Positions 10,796 through 20,021 of a stretch of DNA of 64,000 bases are shown here, in pieces. A model generated the notes under the pieces. That model made no database searches, was not told the DNA's origin, and was given only the letters and a program-made list of their open reading frames with translations. Both the position numbers and the translations under genes were made by a program. Each line of letters opens with the position of its first letter. Position 1 is the stretch's first letter. This DNA is from Scytalidium lignicola (lineage: Eukaryota > Ascomycota > Leotiomycetes), in the NCBI GenBank assembly GCA_002812745.2, contig NCSJ02000015.1, forward strand, positions 1-64,000. The letters are read 5' to 3'.

Positions 10796-12883
10796 ATGCT
10801 CGATTCAGAGAACAACGCTTTGAACTTCCGCTACAATGGCGAGCATCTTCAAATCGAGGCTTGGGGATCAGATGCTCTTCGCGTCCGCAGCACCAAAGCT
10901 CCAACCTTCGCGTCGGAGAACTGGGCATTATCACAGCAAGTCCCTCAGCTGAAGCCGGCCATCAGCGTCCCATCTCATCAGCCAACCTTGCGAGGCCCTC
11001 ATGCAAGCATTTTTGAGCCGCCGCAAAAGATCGGACCCGGCTCAATCACCAATGGAGCTATCACGGCTTCGGTGACAGCCATGGGAAAGCTTACAATCAA
11101 GAACAACATTACCGGAATGCAAATACTGGAGGAATACACCCGCAACAGAATCGATGTGTTCGATCCCAAGACTTCGGCATTGGAGATCGTAGCAAGAGAA
11201 TTCAGACCTCGTGGCATGGGCACTTCAGACTATCACCTTACCTATCGTCTCGAATCGCAGTCTCAGGACGAAAAACTATACGGCATGGGACAGTACCAAC
11301 AGCCTTATCTCGACCTAAAAGGGTTGGACATCGAGCTGGCTCAACGAAATTCTCAAGCAAGCGTCCCATTTCTTGTGAGTAGTCTAGGCTATGGCTTTCT
11401 TTGGAACAACCCTTCAGTTGGTCGTGCCGTCTTGGGTCGAAATATCATGGGCTTCGAGGCAAATTCGACAACGGCACTTGATTTCTGGATTGTTGTGGGA
11501 GACAGCCCAAAAGAGATCATGTCTAGGTACGCCGACGTCTCTGGCCATGCTCCAATGATGCCCGAGTACGGTCTCGGCTTTTGGCAGTGCAAGTTACGAT
11601 ACCAGACACAAGAAGAATTATTGACGGTTGCGCGAGAGTATAAGAAAAGGGATCTCCCGCTGGATGTCATTGTGATAGACTTTTTCCACTGGCCTCTCCA
11701 AGGCGAATGGAAATTTGACCCGCAATTCTGGCCAGATCCCGATGCCATGATCAAGGAGCTCGACGGTCTCGGCATTAAAACCCTCATTTCCATCTGGCCA
11801 ACCGTTGATAAACGCAGCGAAAACTTTACGGAGATGTACGAGAAAGGATATCTGATACGCACAGATCGAGGATATCACATCGCAATGGACTTCATGGGTA
11901 ATACGGTACATGCGGATTTCACCAATCCAGATACAAGGAAATATGTCTGGGAGATCGTCAAGAAGAACTACTTTGATCGAGGAATACGGTGTTTCTGGCT
12001 GGATGAGGCTGAGCCTGAGTACAGCGTGTATGATTTCGACAACTATCGATATTGGAAAGGTAGTACCTTGAGCGTCGGGAACACATACCCAGTCAACTAT
12101 GCCCAAGCATTTTTTAAGGGTCAGTTGGCGGCGGGTCAAAAACTAGGTGGACAGGATGGCATTTTGAACCTCATTCGATGTGCATGGGCAGGCTCTCAAC
12201 GGTATGCCACGCTGGTATGGAGCGGCGATATCGCAAGTTCGTGGAGCAGTTTCAGGAACCAACTCGCCGCAGGTCTTAACATGGGCATGGCTGGCATTCC
12301 CTGGTGGACTACAGATATTGGGGGGTTTCACGGCGGCGTGACCCAAGATGCAGCATTTCACGAACTCCTCGTTCGATGGTTTCAATGGGGGACTTTCTGT
12401 CCCGTCATGCGGCTGCATGGCAATCGAGAACCTATTCAACCCAAAGTCGGCAACGGTGGAGGAAGTGATTGTCGGAGTGGTGCTGACAATGAAGTCTGGA
12501 GCTTCGGCGACGACAATTATCCCATCTTGGTCAAGTACATGAAATTTCGAGAGCGATTGAGAGACTACACGCGTAGATTGATGAGGGAAGCAAGTGAAAG
12601 GGGAACACCGGTCATGCGAACGATGTTTTTGGAATTCCCTGGAGACAAAGCATGTTGGGCGAGAGAATTCGAAGATCAGTACATGTTTGGCGACAAATAT
12701 CTGTGCGCACCTATTATGGAGCCAGGAATGAGGCAGAGGAAAGTCTATCTTCCACAAGGTGCGAGATGGGCATTGCTGAAAATTGGGGAGGTCAAGGATG
12801 AACACGCTGGAGAGTTTGATGGTGGACAAACCGTCGTGGTTGAGGCACCGATTGAGGATATGCCGGTACTGGTCAAGGTATAA
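10796..12883 (+). CDS. GH31 glycosidase (alpha-xylosidase/alpha-glucosidase type)
   Basis: Intronless gene for a 695-residue enzyme, most like the XylS/Xyl31 branch of GH31. The first ATG of the frame, at 10796, is taken as start. The nucleophile motif is FWLDEAEPE with Asp at about residue 403; the acid/base motif is WSGDIASSW with Asp at about residue 478. VIVIDFFHWP and TDIGGFHGG are other family landmarks, and the C-terminal beta domain with YLCAPIMEPG is present. There is no obvious signal peptide. It shares little detailed sequence with the neighbouring alpha-xylosidase, so the pair is not a recent tandem duplicate. Substrate could be an alpha-xyloside or alpha-glucoside; sequence reading alone does not decide this. 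Shared promoter and nearby transporter suggest co-regulation. Confidence 0.88.
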   Translation: MLDSENNALNFRYNGEHLQIEAWGSDALRVRSTKAPTFASENWALSQQVPQLKPAISVPSHQPTLRGPHASIFEPPQKIGPGSITNGAITASVTAMGKLTIKNNITGMQILEEYTRNRIDVFDPKTSALEIVAREFRPRGMGTSDYHLTYRLESQSQDEKLYGMGQYQQPYLDLKGLDIELAQRNSQASVPFLVSSLGYGFLWNNPSVGRAVLGRNIMGFEANSTTALDFWIVVGDSPKEIMSRYADVSGHAPMMPEYGLGFWQCKLRYQTQEELLTVAREYKKRDLPLDVIVIDFFHWPLQGEWKFDPQFWPDPDAMIKELDGLGIKTLISIWPTVDKRSENFTEMYEKGYLIRTDRGYHIAMDFMGNTVHADFTNPDTRKYVWEIVKKNYFDRGIRCFWLDEAEPEYSVYDFDNYRYWKGSTLSVGNTYPVNYAQAFFKGQLAAGQKLGGQDGILNLIRCAWAGSQRYATLVWSGDIASSWSSFRNQLAAGLNMGMAGIPWWTTDIGGFHGGVTQDAAFHELLVRWFQWGTFCPVMRLHGNREPIQPKVGNGGGSDCRSGADNEVWSFGDDNYPILVKYMKFRERLRDYTRRLMREASERGTPVMRTMFLEFPGDKACWAREFEDQYMFGDKYLCAPIMEPGMRQRKVYLPQGARWALLKIGEVKDEHAGEFDGGQTVVVEAPIEDMPVLVKV

Positions 12884-13730
12884 TAATAATAAAACTAGCA
12901 TAAAAACTGGCATAATAAAACGAGATTACCAACCTGACCAGGTATTCTAACTTGGAAATAAAATAAATACGAATTCCACCATTCACTATTCATTATTACA
13001 CTTCTCGGCTGTTCAGATGTATAATGCAATACGACACTCGTACGTGCTTGTCTATCTCGGTTCAGTATAGCTATCTCTCCATCTAACCTAAGGAACCAAG
13101 AAACCAAGGCACCAAAGAACCCAGAGAGACACGAAGCTCAAGGAACGAGATCCAGACCGCTTTAGACTTGTAAGTTAAGATTGGAGTAAGTAAGCAGCAC
13201 TGGAGGGGGGAGAAAGAACCCTGCTATAAGCGCCACGATAATCCTCCCCAGCATGTCTCCAATGTCCGGTGGGGCGGAGAATGGAGTGGCGCGGAGGAAG
13301 AGGAGTTTTGCCAACCGTGCAGGAGGTGATGCTGCTTAGAACCACCGGACTCGACATAGCAAAATGGCCTTGGAATAGGCTAATTGCAATTAGCCCCCTG
13401 GGGTTTGATCTGGCAGGAACCCGTCACGCCTATGATCAATCGATTTGGACTCGTGGTTGACCACATCTCGACGCTCTCCGCATTTCGAGCAGTCTTGGCA
13501 TCTCCACAGATTCTTCCACAGGGGATCTGGAGTCGTACGGTCTAGCTGGCTGCTCGACGAACAATCCCTCCAACGATCCTTCAAACACCATTGGCCCTAT
13601 CATTATAAAGACTCGGTGGTCTCTCCATATCTATAGAGTAAGTGAGATCAGTCTTACTGGGGAAGTAATTGGCACCTGTCTGGATCAGTTTATCACATCG
13701 CTGCCTCCCTGATTATTTTCCATTGCTTCA
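12884..13730. promoter_or_regulatory. Promoter region of the GH31-linked MFS transporter
   Basis: This 847-bp gap holds the 3' flank of the GH31 gene and the promoter of the transporter starting at 13731. CreA-type SYGGRG matches occur at 13246-13251 (minus strand CTGGGG), 13269-13274 (GTGGGG) and 13398-13403 (CTGGGG). The last is three bases from the 18-bp palindrome listed separately. No gene is supported within the gap. Confidence 0.5.
13378..13395. promoter_or_regulatory. 18-bp perfect palindrome with two GGCTAA half-sites
   Basis: The sequence GGCTAATTGCAATTAGCC equals its own reverse complement over all 18 bases and lies 335 bp upstream of the transporter start codon. Each arm is GGCTAA, the core recognised by the XlnR/Xyr1 xylanolytic activators of filamentous fungi. 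An inverted pair suits a dimeric Zn2Cys6 regulator. Binding is an inference. Confidence 0.55.
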
Positions 13731-15396
13731 ATGGCAGACACACATCTTGAAAAGTCCGCTGCGGCTCACCTCGAAGATACCCTCGGTCATGGCGCCATCA
13801 TCGACGCTAAACATGCCTCGGACGAGGAGCATGCACAAACCCTATTCCAAGCCCTCAGCGAAAACCGCAAGGCTGTTATATGGTCGATGCTTGTTTCCAT
13901 GAGTATAGTCATGGAGGGCTACGATACCATATTGATGGGCAATTTTTTCGGTTATCCCGAGTTCGCCAAAAAGTATGGCCATGACTATGGTGGAACGGTT
14001 GGATACCAGGTTTCAACGCCGTGGCAGTCGGGCTTGAACATGGGAAGCACTGTAGGGACTGTTTTTGGTATCATTACCAGATCCTTCTCAAGCCATTTTT
14101 CTTGCTAACTTATCTGGTGGTAATTAGGAGGTATTTTGAATGGTTATCTTATATCACTGTTTGGCTATCGATGGGTCATGATTGGAGCACTTTTCTTTAT
14201 GAATGCTTTTGTCTTTATCGTCTTCTTTGCCAATTCTGCGGCAGTTCTTCTTGTGGGCCAAATCCTGTGTGGTCTATCCTGGGGAGTTTTTGCTATTGTT
14301 GGCCCTTCGTATGCCTCAGAGGTCTGTCCAACCAACCTGCGAGGCTATCTTACAACCTATGTCAACCTATGTTGGGCTATCGGCCAGTTCATCGCAGCAG
14401 GAGTCCTCGAGGGGCTAATTCATCGCCAGGATCAATGGGCCTACCGCATTCCTTTTGCCATACAGTGGATTTGGCCTTTGCCTCTCATGGTAGTGTGCTT
14501 TTTTGCTCCTGAAAGCCCTTGGTATCTTGTCCGTAAAGATCGTGTAGAGAATGCAAAACATAGTCTACATCGTTTAGGAGGGGCNAAAAACTGAAGACCA
14601 AATCAATGGTCAACTTGCTATGATGGTACATACAGTGAAAATGGAGTCTCAAATCACAGAGGGCACGACATACTTGGAATGCTTCAAAGGCGTCGACCTC
14701 CGCCGCACCGAGATTTGCTGTGTAGCCTTTCTGGGACAGATTCTTTCGGGAAGCTCATTTGCCTATTCACCCAGCTATTTTTTCACCACCGCTGGTATGA
14801 GTGCTGACCACGCATACCAGCTCAACCTGGGCGGGACAGCAATCGCATTTTTGGGTACAATTTCATCCTGGTTCTTAATTACCCGCTTTGGCCGGAGAAC
14901 TTTATATGTGACAGGTCAGGGCATTTTATGTACGACATTGTTCATCATCGGCATCATAAACTCGGCATCCTCGTCGAAAAAGGCGATATGGGCAGAAGCC
15001 GCATTTTGTATCTTCTGGCTCTTGACATATTCTCTAACGGTCGGTCCTATTGCTTATTCCATTGTCTCCGAAACGTCTTCTGTCCGTCTCAGGCCTTTGA
15101 CGGTATCTCTCGCTCGCACCTCATATCAGATTGTGAACATCATTTCCCAGGTCCTCGAGCCGTATTTCATGAACCCCACCGCGTGGAATGCATCTGGGAA
15201 GACAGGCTTTTTCTGGGGAGGCACCGCGTTTCTAATGTTCATTTGGGCGTATTTCCGTCTGCCTGAACCCAAAGGTCGCACGTATGAGGAGATGGACATC
15301 TTGTTTGTGCGGAAGGTGTCGGCCCGGAAGTTTTCGTCGGAGCATGTAGATGCATATGAGATACAGATTGCAGCACCGGAGATGGAAAAGCACTGA
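13731..15396 (+). CDS. MFS sugar transporter, alpha-glucoside/maltose permease-like
   Basis: Predicted plasma-membrane sugar importer of about 534 residues in two exons, 13731-14067 and 14128-15396. A charged N-terminal tail precedes the first membrane segment (WSMLVSMSIVMEGYDTILMG), the pattern of fungal maltose permeases. The frame ends with the sugar-porter signature PEPKGRTYEEMDILF. An N at 14585 interrupts the frame; leaving it out restores continuous reading (GGAKTEDQ), so it is an assembly error. It sits directly downstream of two GH31 glycosidases in the same direction as the second, which suggests import of the oligosaccharide those enzymes cleave. The promoter carries XlnR-like and CreA-like sites. 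Confidence 0.88.
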
Positions 15397-17134
15397 GCAG
15401 TTTTAAGTTCGTGTATTTGATGACAGTGATCATGCTGATGGGTGGACTCAAGTTTTTTCTGGCGGCTATAGCAGTACGCGTAGCACTGGGACCGGCCATA
15501 TTTCCTCTGCGTAACGAAGTACGGCAGGATTATACAGTTTAGCCCTAACACACTTCTTTTCAATAATCCCAATACAATCAAGGATATTTACATGACACAC
15601 TTTTCAAAGGTAAATTATATTATATTATCATTATTATAGTGCAAAATAAGTGATAAAATAAGTGTTGGCGAAATGATTAGTAATCTTGTTAATTCAGCTA
15701 GTAAAACCAACTATCTTATTGGTTAATCTTTATTACTAATCAAAAACTAATCCTAAATAAGAATAATGTTGAGTCAACTCAATTTAACTTGAGTTGAATT
15801 GAGTTGAGTTTGAGTTGTATAGTATAATGGTTGAGTTGAGTTGAGTACGCTTTAAAACTCAACTCAACTCAACTCATTATACACATTACTTCAACATTTA
15901 ATAATAAATCCATTTGTTATAAACACTTTAGTTAATTATAAACCATTTATTACTAATAACATTATAACATTTATCTACAAACTAAATAATAAATTTACTA
16001 ATAAAGTCAGTTCAGATAACATTTATGATATATTAGAATAAACAAAGTATTTTACTTTAAATATTATTAATACTTTGACTATAAATAAACCTTATAAACT
16101 TTTAAAAGTTAATTATAATACTATTAGTATTATTAACGTTTAAAATACTTTCTTACATTATTTTACTATTATAAGTTACTTTAAGATAACTAATACAAAA
16201 TTTAATGAAGTACTTATTATTATAAGTAAACAACATAATATAATTAAATAAATGTTTTAAAAAGAATCTTATTCTTATATAATTTAATTAACATAAATTT
16301 TATAACTTTATTATTATTACAATTCTTATTATTTAACATTAAATAACTAAGAAATAATAAACATTTAAACTATTAAATAAATTTATAAAATCCTTTAAAG
16401 TATTAATAAACTTATTTATTAAATTTTAACAGCTTATCCACTAAAGCTTAGCTTTAAGCAACTTGTACACTAGAGTTTAACCTTACTTGTTAATTGCTTT
16501 CAGATGGTTATTTTAAAGTATATTCTTTTACAAAGCTAATATCTTGATAACAGATAAAGTTAAGCAAAAGCTTTTAATATTACATACATAGAAATTTAAG
16601 CAGCTTATCGAATAATATTAGTTATATCTTTATATGATGTGAACTAGTAAAGTTATTCAAGTGTAAAGTTGAAAATGCTAGATTTTCAGCCTTTTAAACG
16701 CTTTTATACTACTAAAAGTGAAGTGACTACTATAAAAATTACATGTACATGTAAGCTTTAAAGTTAACTATTAAATAGTGTAATTTATACTTGTATACAA
16801 TTTGTAATTGTTAATTTATTTGTATGTAAATTTAAAAAACATAAATTATAAAAAAAGTTATTACTTTATTAAAGTTTAACCTTACTTTTAACTAGAGTTT
16901 AACTTTACTCTAGTTGAATTAAGTATAGTACAACAAGTAATATTTGAAATTTTAAACTGAAATGTACTTTTACATAAATAATACAACTTATTAATTATTA
17001 ACATTAATTAACATATATATAAAAATAAAATAATATGTATATAATAANTTTTTTTTCTAATTCGAATAATATATATATTATGTAGTCAAATTGTTAAATC
17101 AAAAGTAAAAACTAGTTTAAAAAATGTAAAATCT
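15397..17134. repeat. AT-rich island flanking the transposon
   Basis: After the transporter stop the sequence soon turns into AT-rich, stop-dense DNA without coding potential, continuing to the left end of the transposon. A lone N lies at about 17047. The composition fits RIP-mutated repeat sequence; no element ends were recognised apart from the hairpin noted separately. Confidence 0.55.
15823..15881. repeat. AACTC/GAGTT inverted repeat (hairpin)
   Basis: The left arm 15823-15846 and right arm 15857-15881 are reverse complements apart from a single-base indel, separated by a 10-base spacer. The arms consist of a TATAATG block plus repeated GAGTT/AACTC units. Further GAGTT-type units lie just upstream from about 15775. 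The structure could extrude as a hairpin; origin unknown. Confidence 0.8.
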
Positions 17135-17136
17135 TA

Positions 17137-17276
17137 ATCGTCGGCTCGCTTAATCGGCCTTCATTTCTAGTCGTCCCCTCCTAGTCAGAGGATGCAAGTG
17201 AAACCACGAAGCGAGTGAAACTTTTTACGTTTTTGTATACGTTTCCCATAGAAAAAATTAATCAATTTCACCAATC
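17137..17276 (+). repeat. Left terminal inverted repeat of the transposon
   Basis: This 140-bp arm begins ATCGTCGGCTCGC and matches the right arm with three transitions and no indels. It ends 21 bp before the start codon of the relic transposase, so it probably contains the element's promoter and 5' leader. Confidence 0.88.
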
Positions 17277-17297
17277 TCACCATAACAATTGTATCCT

Positions 17298-19358
17298 ATG
17301 TCTACACCACTTAAACAACGTATTTTTCAAGCTAAACAATGGCTTATAGAGAATCCTGATGAGAGTCTCTATGTGGCAGCTAAGATATTCAAGGTTAATA
17401 GGTCAACCTTAGCCTCAGCTAAAAGGAGGGGTACTCTATTCAGTACTAATTCTAAACCACATAATGGCCAAAACCGAATATTGACAGTTGCCTAAGGGTA
17501 AGCTGTTTATGCCTATATTAAGTCATTGCTTGAAAATAGCCAATTGCCTACCAAGGAGATCATATTTAGTACTATTTACTATGTGCATAAACAAGCCAAT
17601 TAACCTTCTCTAACTATAAGTTGGTTTAGGAAGTAGTAGAAGAGTTAACTGTACCTTCACAAGATCAAGACCAAACTAATAGCATGTAATAGAATTATAG
17701 CCTAAGATTATAAAGATGTAGAAGATTAGTTCAAGTAATATAAGGCTATTATAAAGTAATATAATATTCATAATAAGAATTTTTACAACTTTGATGAATT
17801 TAAGTTCTGAATTAGATGCCTTAAAAGGGTAGAAATATTAGTTCTTATTGAAATCATTAAGGTAAGACACTTCTTTATATATTTTTGTATTAAGGAATGT
17901 CTTTTCTAATGTTAATAGCTTTATTCTTTAAGCCTTGAAAACCAGAGGTCAATTACTATAATTGAAGCTATATGTGCTGATAGGAGAGCTCCTATCCTAC
18001 TTATACTAATAATTCAAGGTAAATACCATATGGCTTCCTGGTATGGCAAAGACCAGCTCAATGGCTCAGAACTAGTTGAATTGACAGATCATGGCTATAT
18101 AACTGATTATATTAGCCTCTGATTCCTTCAACACTTTATTACTCATACAAAAGCTAGCCCAACTTAGCTATATAAACTTCTCCTTATGAATAACCACAAT
18201 AGCCACATTTCACCTGACTTTATCTTATTGGCTAAAAAGAATAATGTGATTCCATTCACATTTCCAGCTTACCTTACATATTATATGCAACCTTTAGATG
18301 TAGGGGTATTTCAACCCTACAAGCATTAGCATAATAAAGCAGTTTAACATGTTGCAGAATCCTTAGATTTTGAATACTCAATCACCTCTTTCTTTCGAGA
18401 TTTGCCTTAAATTCGATGTCAGACCTTTACTAAGTCTACTATTCAAAGTACTTTTAAGAAGGCTAGCATGTATTCAGTACATAAGAATATTACTTTTGAG
18501 CTTATGAATAAGTATGCTAAGGAGCCTGAATCTAAGCTACCTAAGCTAGATTTGCCTAAACCAAGCACTCCTAAGTCTATATAACAAGTTCAGTATCAAA
18601 TGGATAAGCTTAAAGATAAGGTTATGGATATTCTTAGTTCTCCTTCTCAGCGGAAGTTTGAGTCTTTTATAAAAGGCATTCATGCAATATTAGAAGAAGG
18701 AGAATATGTCAAGTTTCAGCTGTTTATTACACATGAAAGACTTAAAGATATTATAACCAAAAAGCCACATAATCGCAAAAGGCTTCAAAAAGGGGGAGAG
18801 TTGACTGCATCATTGGCTACGGCTGCCAAAGAAGAGAAGGAGTGTAAGAAGGCAGAGAAGGAGACTAAAAAGGAGGTTAAAATGCTCTAGAAGATAGTTA
18901 ATCAGGAGAAAAAGGAGCAAAAGGCAGCTTGGGTAGCATGGTGCAAAAAGGAGAGGCTTAGAAAGAAGGCCTTAAAAGAGTTAAAAGGGGTTCTAGGTCT
19001 TCTGGAATTGTATAAGGAATATACACCTCTACTATTCCCAGAGCCTAGGAAAGAGGTTCCAAGCCTTGAACCACCAAATACAGGCTTAAATACTCAGTTT
19101 GGACCTTCGGAAGAGGTAAATATATTGCCTCAGGGTAGGGAGACTATTCAAGGAGCAATACCTGTACAAGTATGGACCTCCTTTGGGGTAACAAGGAAGG
19201 AGGAGGAGGAAGAGGAAGAGGAAGAATATATAAGCCTAAATATTGGTGGAGATGATGACTATGAATCAACAGATTCAGAATCAAGCGATTCAATCAATTC
19301 AATGTTAGCTTCATCTGAATCAGATATATCAGAGGAGGGGGAATATTTTGTATTGTAG
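17298..19358 (+). pseudogene. Relic pogo-family DDE transposase
   Basis: Reading begins at MSTPLKQRIFQAKQW, a helix-turn-helix like the psq/CENP-B type of pogo transposases, intact for about 65 codons. A DDE-domain remnant follows at about 17790-18340, with FYNFDEF, the second-acid region HNSHISPDF and YMQPLDVGVF. The second catalytic Asp appears replaced (MNNHNSH). Many stops interrupt the middle, mostly TAA or TAG where CAA or CAG is expected, fitting RIP-type C-to-T change. The C-terminal part reads openly (18600-18890 and 19008-19358), is lysine-rich, then highly acidic, and stops exactly at the right inverted repeat. It cannot encode an active enzyme as it stands. Confidence 0.82.
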
Positions 19359-19498
19359 GATTGGTGAAATTGATTAATTTTTTCTATGGGAAACGCATAC
19401 AAAAACGTAAAAAGTTTCACTCGCTTCGTGGTTTCACTCGCATCCTCCGACTAGGAGGGGACGACTAGAAATGAAGGCCGATTAAGCGAGCCGACGAT
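19359..19498 (-). repeat. Right terminal inverted repeat of the transposon
   Basis: Reverse complement of the left arm over 140 bp. At the three differing positions this arm keeps the CG-containing form and the left arm has the A variant, consistent with C-to-T decay on one strand of the left arm. Confidence 0.88.
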
Positions 19499-19502
19499 TA
19501 AG

Positions 19503-20021
19503 CAGTTAAGACAGCATATAATAGTTGGTGCGCTCATACAGTCCCCGATAAAGACGGTACGGATTAAATTTTACCCGCATAAGGTACTTTGTAGCGCCCC
19601 AAAAATACAATCTACAGAAGTGCCAGAGCTCGAATCAGGCAGCAAGGCAAAATGGAAGGCAGCCCAGTCGGAATGCCCCAAACTAATGAAGACAATATAT
19701 AGAAATGAGATGAGAGTATGCGTTTGGCTGGGATAGCTGGGCGTAATAGAACCTTAATCAATCAATAAATTAAGAAGCTCGTATCTAGTGTCAATAATAA
19801 GATCAATTATGCTCTGGGGAGTATGGGGAAACACTAAGTCATTGTCGCATGCCTGATACAAAGTGGTATCTGCAGTAGCACACAGAGCCTGTCACGTACT
19901 GATTGTGTTCTCCAATCATCATTACCAGGCGCAGCGCAAGCTACACCTACACCGAGACTGCAACATCACCAGGTTTATACAACGCCTCCTCTTGTCGAGA
20001 TCTTTGTGACATCTTGCCACG
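19503..20021. other. Intergenic, promoter of the ULD-domain gene
   Basis: Unique-looking sequence between the transposon end and the start codon at 20022. No gene or repeat is recognised. It should hold the promoter of the downstream gene; the transposon therefore lies about 0.5 kb upstream of that start. Confidence 0.4.

Larger units (their letters stand above)
17135..19500 (+). mobile_element. Degenerate pogo/Tc1-type DNA transposon, about 2.36 kb
   Basis: A complete element boundary is visible. Near-identical 140-bp terminal inverted repeats (17137-17276 and 19359-19498) are flanked by TA on both sides (17135-17136 and 19499-19500), the target-site duplication expected of the Tc1/mariner/pogo superfamily. 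The three mismatches between the repeats are all A versus G transitions. Inside lies a transposase-like gene whose N-terminal helix-turn-helix and C-terminal part remain readable while the middle contains many stops. Long inverted repeats are unusual for pogo-like elements, which mostly have short ones. Confidence 0.85.

Noticed and set aside
12143..12913. 256-codon minus-strand frame opposite the second GH31 gene
   Set aside because: It is antisense to the catalytic region of GH31 and has no recognisable motif.
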